The notes: a model not told the origin generated them from the letters alone. Counted from the stretch's first letter, positions 43,320 to 51,392 are shown. The stretch is 64,000 nt of DNA from VRUE01 sp963702705 (GCA_963702705.1 CAVPDR010000007.1:434001-498000), one strand, 5' to 3'. Translations and numbers: made by a program.

Positions 43320-44644
43320 TCAGCCGATCCCGAGGCCCTTCGAGCGCTCCACGGCGCGCGCGACGATCTCGTCAACCCCGGGCACCTCGCCGTCCCGCAT
43401 CAGCACCTTGCCGGCGACCACGGTCGTATCGACGATCGAACCGCTGGCCGCGTAGACCAGGTCGGAATACAGGTCGCCGAGGCTCAGCTCGGGCGAGCCA
43501 GCGCGCAGCAGCAGGAAGTCAGCTGCACCCCCGACCCGAATCCCCGACCCTCCAGTGCGAACTGCATCAAATTCTCTATCTGCTGGATTGAAAATTTGAT
43601 GCAGTTCGGAGTTGTCGGCGGCGAGGAGGGGGCGCGGGCGCCGGTTGCGATCTGCCAGGCCTCTTCGGCGGACAGGACCGTCGGGTCGCCGCTGGCGTGG
43701 CGCTGGGACAGCGCGAACGTCTTCAGGTCGGAGAAGAGGTCGAGCGAGTCGTTCGATCCCGGCCCGTCGGTGCCGAGCCCCACGGCGACGCCGGCCTCGC
43801 GCGCCGCCGGGTAGGGGAGGACGCCGCCGACCGCGAGCTTCATGTTGGCGACCGGGTTGGCGACGACGGTGCAGCCGCGCTCGGCGATCAACTCGAGCTC
43901 GGCGCGGTCGAGCCAGACGCCGTGGGCGAGGACGGTTCGCTCGTTCAGCATCCCGACCCGGTCGAGGTAGGCGGCCGGGCGCAGTCCGTGCCGCTCGAGG
44001 CACTCGCTCACCTCCTGCTCGGTCTCGGAGAGGTGGATCTGGACCGGGACCTCGCGCTCGGCGCCAAGCTCCGCCGTCCAGCGCAGCAGCTCCTCGCTGA
44101 CCGTGTAGATCGCATGCGGGGCGAGGGCGCTGCCGATCTCGGGGCCGAACCCGGACAGCTCGTCGAGGCTGGCGAGCGCCATCTCCTGCATCGCCGCGGT
44201 CCTGCCATCGGCGTCGAAGAGCGGCCCGCCGATCGTCGCCCGCAGTCCGGCGTCGCGCACGGCGCGCGCGGTCGCGCCGGGCTGCCAGTACATGTCCCAG
44301 AAGCGGGTCGTGCCGGTGCGGATCATCTCGGCGCAGGCGAGGCGCGCCCCCCAGTAGACGTCCTCCGGCTGCAGCTTTGCCTCGATCGGCCAGACCACCT
44401 CATGCAGCCAGCGCATCAGCGGCAGGTCGCCGCCGAAGCCGCGGAAGAGCGTCATCGCCGCATGGGTGTGGCCGTTGACGAGGGGTGCGACCAGTGGCGC
44501 CCCGCCTGCCTCGATCGTCTCGTCGCCGGGCTCGGCGACGACCTCCGGACCGAGGGCCGCGATCGCTCCATCGACGCAGCGCAGCCCCACCGTCTCGCCC
44601 TCGAGGACGGCGCCGGTGACCGTCAGCGGCGCCGTCCCGCTCAC
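43320..44644 (-). CDS. MTA/SAH deaminase-like amidohydrolase, interrupted by a palindrome
   Basis: About 440 residues. Metal-dependent TIM-barrel hydrolase: APLVNGHTHAAMTLFRGFGGDLPLMRWL (HxH motif), PVQIHLSETEQEVSEC, and VGLGTDGPGSNDSLDLFSDLK (final metal Asp), matching 5'-methylthioadenosine/S-adenosylhomocysteine deaminases. After ATGARAP the frame changes and a 51-bp palindrome (43558-43608) encodes SELHQIFNPADREFDAVR before the normal C-terminus GIRVGGAADFLLLRAG...LVYAASGSIVDTTVVAGKVLMRDGE. The palindrome is frame-neutral, so the extra frame change probably comes from a C-run indel near 43630. The GTG start overlaps the MTA phosphorylase stop (GTGA), linking both to methylthioadenosine salvage. 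Confidence 0.83.
43558..43608. repeat. Palindromic element, copy B, inside the deaminase gene
   Basis: CGAACTGCATCAAATT and AATTTGATGCAGTTCG form perfect 16-bp arms; the next inner bases are imperfect, with two to three mismatches. Length 51 bp, identical to copy A at 7737-7787, with about 80% identity overall. Inserted between the TIM-barrel end and the C-terminal strand region, a surface position where an 18-residue insertion could be tolerated. Confidence 0.85.
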
Positions 44645-45318
44645 GGCCCGACCGCGCCCAGTTGCGGCAGCACCGCCGCCAGCCCGTCGTGCAGCTGCAG
44701 GGCGTTGGCGGCGCGGGCCGCCTCGAGCTCGAGGATCTGCAGCGGCCGCGGCCCGATCCCGTTGGCGAGATTGTCGACCACGCAGATCGCAGCGTAGGCG
44801 AGCCCGAGCTCTGCGGCGACGATGCACTCCGAGGCGATCGTCATCCCGACCACGTCGGCGTGGGCGGCCATCAGCCGGATCTCGGCCGGGGTCTCGAAGC
44901 GGGGTCCGATCGCCTGCCAGTAGACGCCGCCGTCGCGAAGCTCCGCCGGGCCGGCCTCCCACGCGGCGAGGACTTCGGCACGCCAGGTCGGGTCGAAGCC
45001 GGGCGCGCGGTGGGCGCGCTCGTCGTCGAAGATCGAGAGGCCGAGGTGGAGGGCGATGAAGTCGTCAGGGCAGATCAGGCTGCCGACCGGCAGCTCGGCG
45101 CTGAGCGAGCCGACCGAGCCGACCGCAAGCACGCGGTCGCAGCCTCCATCGACCAGCGCACGCAGGTTTTCGGCGTGATCGATCTCGTGTGGGAGCCGGT
45201 AGGCGCCGCTGCCGTGGCGTTGCACGATCGCGGCCCCGTGCTCGGCCGCTGCAGAGGCGATCGCGGCGCCCCCCGGGCCGAGAACGTTGCTGCCGAGCAC
45301 CACCGCCAGTCGTCCCAT
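44641..45318 (-). CDS. S-methyl-5'-thioadenosine phosphorylase-like PNP family enzyme
   Basis: 225 residues. LAVVLGSNVLGPGG, VVQRHG-like IVQRHGSGAYRLPHEIDHAENLRALVDGGCDRVLAVGSVGSLSAEL, DDFIALH, YWQAIGPRFETPAEIRLMAAH, VVGMTIASECIVAAELGLAYAAICVVDNLANGI. These are PNP/MTAP trimer motifs, including the Met-Thr substrate region. It is somewhat shorter than typical MtnP (about 260-290). Phosphorolysis of MTA, or of 5'-deoxyadenosine or inosine, cannot be separated here. Overlap with the deaminase suggests the deaminated product (methylthioinosine) could be its substrate. Confidence 0.82.
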   Translation of the reverse strand: MGRLAVVLGSNVLGPGGAAIASAAAEHGAAIVQRHGSGAYRLPHEIDHAENLRALVDGGCDRVLAVGSVGSLSAELPVGSLICPDDFIALHLGLSIFDDERAHRAPGFDPTWRAEVLAAWEAGPAELRDGGVYWQAIGPRFETPAEIRLMAAHADVVGMTIASECIVAAELGLAYAAICVVDNLANGIGPRPLQILELEAARAANALQLHDGLAAVLPQLGAVGP

Positions 45319-45360
45319 CGCGCCTCGATCCTACGTGCTCACTTCGCCTATGGTGAAGAT

Positions 45361-45852
45361 GTGACGGACCGGCCGTCAGGACGGGATGAGAGCGAGGATG
45401 CGCGCCTCGATCGCAATCTCAGCGAGCTGCTGCAGGAGCTGCGCGTCGCCCTGCCCGGCGTGCAGGTCCTTTTCGCCTTCCTCCTCGCGGTCCCGTTCCA
45501 GCGGAACTTCACCACGATCACGCCCTTTGAGAAGGACGTGTACTTCGCCACCCTGCTCTGCACGGCGATGTCGGCGGCGCTGCTGATCGCACCCTCGGCC
45601 TACCACCGGCTGACCTTCCACCTGCAGCAGAAGCACGAGCTCGTCTTTCTCGCCAACCGTTTCACGATCGCCGGCCTTTCCTTCCTCGCCCTGGCGATGA
45701 CCGGCGCAATCGTCCTGATCACCGACGTACTCTTCGGCACCGCCGCCACGACGATCGTCACCGGCGTCGCCGCCGCCACGATGTTCGTGGTGCTCTGGTA
45801 CGTGCTGCCGCTGCGCCGGCGCTTCAGTCTGGAGAGGAGTCGACGGCCTTGA
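45361..45852 (+). CDS. DUF6328 four-helix membrane protein
   Basis: 163 residues from GTG 45361. N-terminal acidic helix (LDRNLSELLQELRVALPGVQVLFAFLLAVPF) and four hydrophobic segments, with the conserved FEKDVYFATLLCTAMSAALLIAPSAYHRL and FANRFTIAGL-like LANRFTIAGLSFLALAMTGAI. Widespread in actinobacteria, function unknown. Its last 29 bases overlap the end of the convergent HD gene. Confidence 0.78.
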   Translation: MTDRPSGRDESEDARLDRNLSELLQELRVALPGVQVLFAFLLAVPFQRNFTTITPFEKDVYFATLLCTAMSAALLIAPSAYHRLTFHLQQKHELVFLANRFTIAGLSFLALAMTGAIVLITDVLFGTAATTIVTGVAAATMFVVLWYVLPLRRRFSLERSRRP

Positions 45853-46438
45853 AGCGGTCGCCCCAGAGGCCGACCATCTGATCGGCGAATTCGTCGGTCA
45901 GCGCCATCTCGGCCGCCTGCTCGAAGAGCATTTCCAGGTCCGCCTCCCAGATGTAGATCTTGAGGTCGAGCGAGACCGCGAGTTCGTCGCTGACCCGCTC
46001 GTCGATCAGCGCATAGGCCTCGCGCAGCATCGCCACGTTGGTCAGTTTGTCGGCGGCGAAGATCGCCAGCGCCGCCGGGTCTGCGGCCGCGACCCGGCGC
46101 CGGTGCTCCTCCTTGCGCTCCTCGTAATCGGCGATCGCCTCGTCTTCGGTCAGAGCCTCGACCAGGTCGGCGACGACGTCGCCGAAGCGCTCGCGCAGCT
46201 CGGCGACCTCGATCTCGCTCTTCTCGACCACGTCGTGCAGCAGGCCGGCGGCGACGACCTCGTCCGGGTGGCGATGCTTGATCAGAATCTCAGCGACCGC
46301 CACCGGGTGGTCGATGTAGGGGTGGCCGTCGCTGCCCCGACGCAGTTGGCCCGCATGCACGCGTCGCGCCGTTTCCAGCGCGTCCCTGACCAGGTCAGAT
46401 CGCTCGACAGCAGCGTCGATGCCAGAGGTCGACGACAT
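45824..46438 (-). CDS. HD-domain phosphohydrolase (SpoT/MESH1-like)
   Basis: 204 residues. DALETARRVHAGQLRRGSDGHPYIDHPVAVAEIL, then AAGLLHDVVEKSEIEVAELRERFG (HD-x4-E), FAADKLTNVAMLREAY. This is the hydrolase half of RelA/SpoT, without synthetase, TGS or ACT parts, as in small alarmone hydrolases. The metal ligands H...HD...D are present. Substrate (ppGpp or another nucleotide) is not shown. Confidence 0.82.
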   Translation of the reverse strand: MSSTSGIDAAVERSDLVRDALETARRVHAGQLRRGSDGHPYIDHPVAVAEILIKHRHPDEVVAAGLLHDVVEKSEIEVAELRERFGDVVADLVEALTEDEAIADYEERKEEHRRRVAAADPAALAIFAADKLTNVAMLREAYALIDERVSDELAVSLDLKIYIWEADLEMLFEQAAEMALTDEFADQMVGLWGDRFKAVDSSPD

Positions 46439-46499
46439 CCCGCGTGCCAGGGTAGCGGGAGTACCGCACCTGGTGAACCATGGTGTTTAACTCAGGTGA

Positions 46500-47381
46500 C
46501 TAACTTGCAGGCGCGGCGCTTGCCGCCCGTGCCGGCAGCTCGTACTCGCTGCACTCCATCGCCAGCTCGATCTCGCCCTCTTGGCCGCCCAGCGCCAGCC
46601 AGCGCTCGCGCGCTTCGCCGCCGAGCTGGTCGAGCCGCTCGTCGGAGTGCATCGGGTCGTGGTGGAAGAGCACGGTGTGCGCGGCTTTGGCGCGGCGGGC
46701 GAAGGAGACCGCGTGCGAGAGCGAGGAGTGGCCCCAGCCGATGTGGTCGGGGTACTCGGCGTCGGCGTACTGGCCGTCGTGGATCAGCAGCGAGGCGTCG
46801 CGAGCCAGCCCGAGGCCGGAGATCCAGCCCTCGTCGAGCGCGTCGAGGTCGGCCCCGAGGGCCGGCTCGTGGTCGGGGATGTAGGCGAGGGAGGAGTCGC
46901 CGTCGTCGATCCGGTAGCCGAGCGTCGGCCCGCGGTGGGCGACCGAGGCGGCGCTGATTCGCGCCGAGCCGATCTCCCACTCGCTCTGCGGGCAGTGGCG
47001 GAAGGAGACGTCGCAGGGCAGCTCGCGGACCTCGACCGGCGAGAGCGGCGCCGAGATGTAGCGGGCGATGCGGTCGCGCAACGAGGCCTCGGGCGAGGCC
47101 GGTCCCCAGATCACGATCTCGGTCTGGGCGTGGAAGGCGGGGGCGAAGAAGACCAGCCCCTGGATGTGATCGAGGTGGAGGTGGGTGAGCAGGATGTGCA
47201 GCCGGGCCGGCTCGGTGGCGAGCGCGAGCCCGAGGCTGCGGATGCCGGTTCCGGCATCGAGCGCCAGCAGCGAGCCGTCGGAGAGGGTCACCCCCACGCA
47301 GGAGGTGTTGCCGCCGTAGCGGACCGTCTCCGGCCCCGGGGAGGGGATCGAGCCGCGCGTGCCCCAGAGCTTGACCTTCAT
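46500..47381 (-). CDS. MBL-fold hydrolase
   Basis: 293 residues. KVKLWGTRGSIPSPGPETVRYGGNTSCVGV start, HILLTHLHLDHIQGLVFFAP metal motif, HRGPTLGYRIDD, AYIPDHEP, LLIHDGQYADAEYPDHIGWGHSSLSHAVSFARRA, LFHHDPMHSDERL. This is the 'GTRGS...HTH.H.DH' subgroup often joined to PAS or response-regulator proteins; a PAS protein gene lies directly upstream, 1 nt from this start. Likely a phosphodiesterase or signalling hydrolase; substrate unknown. Confidence 0.85.
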   Translation of the reverse strand: MKVKLWGTRGSIPSPGPETVRYGGNTSCVGVTLSDGSLLALDAGTGIRSLGLALATEPARLHILLTHLHLDHIQGLVFFAPAFHAQTEIVIWGPASPEASLRDRIARYISAPLSPVEVRELPCDVSFRHCPQSEWEIGSARISAASVAHRGPTLGYRIDDGDSSLAYIPDHEPALGADLDALDEGWISGLGLARDASLLIHDGQYADAEYPDHIGWGHSSLSHAVSFARRAKAAHTVLFHHDPMHSDERLDQLGGEARERWLALGGQEGEIELAMECSEYELPARAASAAPAS

Positions 47382-47382
47382 C

Positions 47383-47790
47383 TCAGTGACCCGCCCCGTT
47401 GCGCGAGCCGGCCGGCCAGAAGACCGCGATCGCGCCCTGCGAGCCGTGCGCGGTGAGGATCGGGAAGGCCGAGACCTCGACCCTGTGGCGGGTGCCGTCG
47501 ATCGAGCTGATCTCGAAGTCGGCGTGAGCCGGGCGCCCGTCCCGCACCGCGATCACCAGCGGCAGCTCGTCGTAGGGGATCGGCTCGCCGCCCTCCCCGA
47601 AGGGTCCGAACAGCGCTCCCCACTCCTCGGCGCTGACCGTGCCCAGTTCCTCGAAGCGCTTGCCCAGCAGGGTGCCCGCCGCCTCGTTGTAGAACACGAG
47701 GATCCCGCCCTCGTCGACCAGGAAGGCCGGGGTCGAGAGCGCAGACATCAGGTTACGAGCCAGGATAAGCTCGAGCGGCCTCTGCGTCAC
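47383..47790 (-). CDS. Single PAS-domain protein
   Basis: 135 residues from GTG 47790 (an alternative GTG at 47798-region or ATG further in is possible). LILARNLMSALSTPAFLVDEGGILVFYNEAAGTLLGKRFEEL is a PAS N-cap, followed by VSAEEWGALFGPFGEGGEPIPYDELPLVIAVRDGRPAHADFEISSIDG, and the C-terminal strand RVEVSAFPILTAHGSQGAIAVFW. Likely a sensory module acting with the MBL-fold protein in the same operon. Confidence 0.75.
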   Translation of the reverse strand: MTQRPLELILARNLMSALSTPAFLVDEGGILVFYNEAAGTLLGKRFEELGTVSAEEWGALFGPFGEGGEPIPYDELPLVIAVRDGRPAHADFEISSIDGTRHRVEVSAFPILTAHGSQGAIAVFWPAGSRNGAGH

Positions 47791-47956
47791 AGATGACACT
47801 TTAGATAGTTGGGATCGACACAGCCGGGAGGGACGAGGCGGGTGGTGGCGCGGAAGCGAGACGAGTACCTTCGGTCCCCAGCCCGTCCAACTGCGTGACA
47901 TTGATCACTTTGAGTTCTTGCCGTGGGCCGCGCATCGAATAGCGTCCCGCTCCCCG

Positions 47957-48631
47957 ATGGAGGCTTCGACGAAACCACAGGCCGACGCAACTGCTCCATC
48001 CGAGCCCGCCAAGGAGCCAAGCCCGATGTACAGGACGGCGATGGCTGTCTGCAAGCCGGTGGCACTCTGGGGACGCCTGCGGGCCGAGGGCCTGGAGGTG
48101 CTCCCCGAGAGCGGTCCCGTCCTCGTCGTCGGCAATCACGACAGCCACTGGGATCCGGTGATGGTCGGGATCTCGGCGATCCGCCGGCGCCAGATCAAAG
48201 CGCTGGCCAAGGCCGAACTCTGGGACGTGCGCGGTCTCTCCCCGATTCTCAACGGCATGGGTCAGATCCCGATCCAGCGCGAAGCCGGCGACGCCGGGGC
48301 GCTGGCGCGGGCGATCGAGGAACTGCGCCGTGGCGCCTGCATCGGCGTCTTCCCGGAAGGCACCCGCTCGCGCGGCAAAGTCCTGCGGGCGCGCAGCGGC
48401 GTCGGCCGCCTCGCGCTTGAGGTCCCCGAGGCAAAGCTCGTCTGTGTTGCGATCGAGGGCACCTCCGACCTCACCGGCTTTCCCAAGCGTCCGAAGCTGC
48501 GGATTCGTTTCTTTGAGCCCGCCGGCGGCCAGGCCCAACCCGGAGAGGAGGCGGGAGAGCTCGCGGTCCGGCTGCTCGCCGAGATCCGCGCGCTCGTCCC
48601 GCCGTCGATCTCCGCCCGCAAGCGCTCATAG
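47957..48631 (+). CDS. 1-acyl-sn-glycerol-3-phosphate acyltransferase-like protein
   Basis: 224 residues from ATG 47957; an upstream TTG at 47918 is in frame but less likely. PlsC blocks: LVVGNHDSHWDPVMV (H-x4-D), IRRRQIKALAKAELWDV, GQIPIQREAGD, CIGVFPEGTRSRGKVLRARSGVGRLALE (acceptor-binding FPEGTRSR). It transfers acyl chains to lysophosphatidate or a related lipid. The first of the three structured elements begins about 8 nt after the stop. Confidence 0.87.
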   Translation: MEASTKPQADATAPSEPAKEPSPMYRTAMAVCKPVALWGRLRAEGLEVLPESGPVLVVGNHDSHWDPVMVGISAIRRRQIKALAKAELWDVRGLSPILNGMGQIPIQREAGDAGALARAIEELRRGACIGVFPEGTRSRGKVLRARSGVGRLALEVPEAKLVCVAIEGTSDLTGFPKRPKLRIRFFEPAGGQAQPGEEAGELAVRLLAEIRALVPPSISARKRS

Positions 48632-48639
48632 CGGCTTGG

Positions 48640-48795
48640 GTGGGGGCTGGCGGGTGCGCCTCTGGGGGAATTTATGTCGCACGCGCGCTCCGCGCGCTTA
48701 GCTCCGAATGAAGAGCGCGGCTGCGCCGCGCCTAGAAGCACGAGTGCAGCGGCCGCTTCGCGACATTCCCCCAGAGGCGCACCCGCCATCCCCAC
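48640..48795 (+). ncRNA. Gene-end structured element, copy 1
   Basis: Closing arms: GTGGGG plus a 24-bp perfect run (48648-48671 with 48765-48788). The 93-nt interior contains hairpins GCGCG-CTC-CGCGC and GCGCGGC-TG-CGCCGCGC and ends GCGGCCGCTTCGCGAC before the closing arm. It starts about 8 nt past the acyltransferase stop. Core and layout are shared with copies at 48945 and 62624. Confidence 0.75.
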
Positions 48796-48944
48796 TCGAA
48801 AGCACCCGAAGCTTTAAAGGGACCCCGCTCGAAGCGTCTACCCCGCTCGAAGCTTTCCAAGCTTCGGTTTCGCAACGCTGGATTCGAAGCGTCTGGTTTT
48901 GCGCCCAGCTTTCGAAGCTTCATCTCTATGGAGCGTGTGGAGGA
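48796..48944. repeat. CGAAGC-rich direct-repeat spacer
   Basis: No ORF of note. ACCCCGCTCGAAGC occurs twice, 18 bp apart (48822, 48840), and CGAAGC or its complement GCTTCG at least six times, several as AAGCTTCG/CGAAGCTT palindromes. It separates two oppositely oriented structured elements. Confidence 0.6.
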
Positions 48945-49088
48945 GAGGAGGCTGGTCGGTCTCCAGTCGAATGTCGCGAAGCGGCGGAAAAGCATTCCGG
49001 TGATTGCGCGGCGCAGCCGCGCTCATCATTCACCCCAGGAGCTCTGCTCCTGGGGTGTCAATTCGACTGGAGACCGACCAGCCTCCTC
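48945..49088 (-). ncRNA. Gene-end structured element, copy 2
   Basis: Perfect 28-bp arms (48945-48972 and 49061-49088). In the sense of the lipoprotein gene it follows, the 88-nt interior begins TGACACCCC, folds an 11-bp hairpin (ACCCCAGGAGC/GCTCCTGGGGT), then the hairpin GCGCGGC-TG-CGCCGCGC, and ends CCGCCGCTTCGCGAC. It starts 14 nt after the stop of the gene at 49103-49624. Confidence 0.78.
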
Positions 49089-49102
49089 CCATCAGGACGT
49101 CT

Positions 49103-49624
49103 TTAGTGGCCGGCCTTTTCGCCGTTGGGATGCAGCGGGTACCAGGACGCCCCGAAGGCCTTGCTGTCGGTGCCGTTGTCTTCGCCCGGCTTCTTGTCCT
49201 CGACGAAGGTGTAGAGCGGCCAGCCCGCGTAGGTGACCTGCATCGTCCCGTCTTTGCGTTCGGTCGTGCCCAGTTTCGAGGCCATCGCCCCTTCGCCGGC
49301 CTGCGGTGCGCCTTCGGTGGTCAGCGGCGGCCAGCCCTGTTCGCAGGCTCCGTAGCAGGCGGATTCGCCGTTCTGGTCCTTCTGGAAGTAGTAGAGGGTC
49401 AGGCCTTTCGAGTCGACCAGCACCTTGCCCACACCCTTGGCCGTGCCGACGGTGATCGGTGCGCCTTCGCTCTTCGCGGCGGCGGGCTTGGTGGTCGATT
49501 CTTCGCCGGAGCCGTAGGTGCCGCCGGAGCTCGAGCTGCTGCTGTCGCTGCTGCTTCCGCAGCCGGCAATCGCCAGGGCGGCGATCAGCGCCAGGGCGGC
49601 GAAGGCGGGAAGGGTCTTTCTCAC
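49103..49624 (-). CDS. Secreted-repeat lipoprotein (PF03640 type)
   Basis: 173 residues. Lipobox AIAGC with Ser-rich linker. Two copies of the lipoprotein_15 repeat: VGKVLVDSKGLTLYYFQKD followed by ACYGACEQGWPPL (paired cysteines), and MQVTYAGWPLYTFVEDKKPGEDNGTDSKAFGASWYPLHP. Surface protein of unknown role. Its start overlaps the anti-sigma stop by 4 nt, so it is co-transcribed with the sigma/anti-sigma pair and is a likely target or sensor partner of that system. Confidence 0.86.
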   Translation of the reverse strand: MRKTLPAFAALALIAALAIAGCGSSSDSSSSSSGGTYGSGEESTTKPAAAKSEGAPITVGTAKGVGKVLVDSKGLTLYYFQKDQNGESACYGACEQGWPPLTTEGAPQAGEGAMASKLGTTERKDGTMQVTYAGWPLYTFVEDKKPGEDNGTDSKAFGASWYPLHPNGEKAGH

Positions 49625-50328
49625 GTTGGTTCCTCCTGTTGGGATTGCGTGCGAAGTGCTGTCCCGCCACTGTCCAGCGGCGCGACGAAAGTTCGGTCGC
49701 CAGCGTGGACGACGAGGGCTTTGGCGCGGGAGAGGTCGAGCGCGGCGCTGAGCACCGCCGAGGCGTCGCCCCCCCAGCGGTAGCGGAAGGTGCCGGCTGA
49801 GACGTCGCGGCCCCCCGGCCCGCGCATGTAGACGCGGCAGAGTGTGCCGGAGCGGATGCCGCTCACGTACATGCGGATTTCAGTGCCGAAGGCCTGCGGC
49901 TCGAGCGCCGCCGCGATCTTCACCCCGGAGGGCAGTGAGCGGAAGGCGACGTGCTGCTCGGGCCCGCCGCTCTCGCCACTGGAGAGGACGAAGATCGCGA
50001 GCACGGCCGCCGCCGCTGTTGCCGCGGCGCCGCCGAAGCCGAGGCCGAAGCGCAGCCGCCGATGGCGCCGCCGCGAACGCCGCTCGGCACCGACCGTCGC
50101 CGTAATCCGCTTGCCCAGCTCCGCCGGCGGCTGCGGCGCCGGGCCGAAGCGCTCTGGATCGGCGTGGGGGAGCAGGCGCGAGACGGCGAGCAGCGAGTCC
50201 GCCTCGGCCCGGCAGGCGGGACAGCCCTCGAGGTGGGCCTCGAGGGCGGTTCGCTCTTCGTCGGAGAGGTGCCCGAGCGCGTAGACGCCCAGTTCCTCTT
50301 TCCAGTGACGGCAGCCGTCAGTCTTCAT
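49621..50328 (-). CDS. Anti-sigma factor, zf-HC2 type
   Basis: 235 residues. N-terminal zinc-binding anti-sigma domain CRHWKEELGVYALGHLSDEERTALEAHLEGCPACRAE (H-x3-C-x2-C), a linker, one membrane helix (FGGAAATAAAAVLAIFVLSS), and an extracytoplasmic beta-rich domain (VKIAAALEPQAFGTEIRMYVSGIRSGTLCRVYMRG). It holds the upstream ECF sigma factor at the membrane. Overlaps the sigma gene by 11 nt. Confidence 0.88.
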   Translation of the reverse strand: MKTDGCRHWKEELGVYALGHLSDEERTALEAHLEGCPACRAEADSLLAVSRLLPHADPERFGPAPQPPAELGKRITATVGAERRSRRRHRRLRFGLGFGGAAATAAAAVLAIFVLSSGESGGPEQHVAFRSLPSGVKIAAALEPQAFGTEIRMYVSGIRSGTLCRVYMRGPGGRDVSAGTFRYRWGGDASAVLSAALDLSRAKALVVHAGDRTFVAPLDSGGTALRTQSQQEEPT

Positions 50329-50827
50329 AGCCCATCTCCTCGAGCACGACCCGCAGCGCGCGCAGGCCGTAGTAGACGCGGCTCTTCACCGTTCCCTCCG
50401 GTACGCCGAGTTCCGTGGCGACCTCGGCGTAGGGACGACCGCGGTAGTAGGTCTCGACCAGGACGCGACGGTGGTCGTCGCCGATCCTGCGCATTGCCTC
50501 CTCGATCTGCCAGGAAAGAAGGGCCTCGTCGAAGGGCTCGACCGAGGGCTCGATGCCGCCCTCGGCGACGCCTGGCCGGACCGAGCGGGCACGACCGAGG
50601 TCGATCACGACGTTGCGCAGGATCGCGAAGAGCCAGGTGCGCAGCGAGCCGATCTGGGGGTCGAAGCGCTCGCCGGCCCGCCAGGCCCGCAGGAAGGTCT
50701 CCTGCACGGCCTCTTCGGCGAGGCCGGGGTCGGCGAGCGAGCGAACCGCGAAGCCGTACAGCTCTGCCGCGTGGGCGGCGTAGGCCTCGCGTACGTCCCG
50801 CTCGTCTGTCAGCGCGCCAGGTGGCAT
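50318..50827 (-). CDS. ECF sigma factor
   Basis: 169 residues. Region 2: YGFAVRSLADPGLAEEAVQETFLRAWRAGERFDPQIGSLRTWLFAILRNVVIDLGRAR. Region 4: EEAMRRIGDDHRRVLVETYYRGRPYAEVATELGVPEGTVKSRVYYGLRALRVVL. Complete and in frame. Probably directs transcription of its own operon with the anti-sigma and lipoprotein genes. Confidence 0.92.
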   Translation of the reverse strand: MPPGALTDERDVREAYAAHAAELYGFAVRSLADPGLAEEAVQETFLRAWRAGERFDPQIGSLRTWLFAILRNVVIDLGRARSVRPGVAEGGIEPSVEPFDEALLSWQIEEAMRRIGDDHRRVLVETYYRGRPYAEVATELGVPEGTVKSRVYYGLRALRVVLEEMGYED

Positions 50828-50872
50828 TCGTCTCGGGTTACGAATGCCCGCTGACGCAGGTTCAGGCTGCGG

Positions 50873-51019
50873 CTACTCCATTTTTCCGATCTTGAAGATT
50901 TTCGTGCCGCAGTCGGGGCACGTGCCTTGGATCGCCGGGCGACCGTTCTTCATCGTCACCTGTTTGGCGTCCTTGATCTCGACCTTCTTTCGCTCCTTGA
51001 CGCAGTAACCCTCGGGCAT
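50873..51019 (-). CDS. DUF5679-like mini zinc ribbon missing one cysteine
   Basis: 48 residues: begins MPEGYCVKERKKVEIKD, then AKQVTMKNGRPAIQGTCPDCG, and TKIFKIGKM. Clearly the DUF5679 family, but the first knuckle reads YCVKE where family members have YCVKC, so only three of four zinc ligands remain. Good start context. Found by direct reading, as it is short. Confidence 0.72.
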   Translation of the reverse strand: MPEGYCVKERKKVEIKDAKQVTMKNGRPAIQGTCPDCGTKIFKIGKME

Positions 51020-51134
51020 TGGTAGCCGTCCTTTCACTGCCTTGGCGGCAGAGCTCGCGATAGCCGCGAGATCGAATTGCGGCGAATGTAACGCAGTCAG
51101 GGGACGGCGAGGGAAAAGATCGTGCTGTTTGGCA

Positions 51135-51392
51135 CTATCCCTTCGACGCCTGGACTTCGGCTTCGAGGCTCTCGACCCTCGTTTCGAGCCCTTCGATCCT
51201 GGTCGTCAGTTCGGTCTGCAGCGTCTGCAGGTCGCCTTCGCTGACCTGGTTGCTCTGCGCGTCGACGGCGAGGTAGACGGCGGCCGCGGCGCCGCCGACC
51301 GCGATCGCGACCAGGACGAGGAAGACGCGCGTGCGCATCGTCAGCCTGTGCTCGACCATCCCGATCCACGCCCTTAGCCCGTCTAGCGACAT
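51135..51392 (-). CDS. Small membrane coiled-coil protein
   Basis: 85 residues from ATG 51392. One membrane helix (RVFLVLVAIAVGGAAAAVYLAV), then a heptad coiled coil (VSEGDLQTLQTELTTRIEGLETRVESLEAEVQ). Common small architecture in actinobacteria, function unknown. It is divergent from the thiolase gene. Confidence 0.65.
   Translation of the reverse strand: MSLDGLRAWIGMVEHRLTMRTRVFLVLVAIAVGGAAAAVYLAVDAQSNQVSEGDLQTLQTELTTRIEGLETRVESLEAEVQASKG

Noticed and set aside
48796..48944. CRISPR array
   Set aside because: Repeats are short, irregular and overlapping, with no uniform spacers and no cas genes.
48640..49088. Integron attC sites
   Set aside because: attC sites have conserved ends and variable centres; here the centre is conserved and the arms vary, and the GTTRRRY core is absent.
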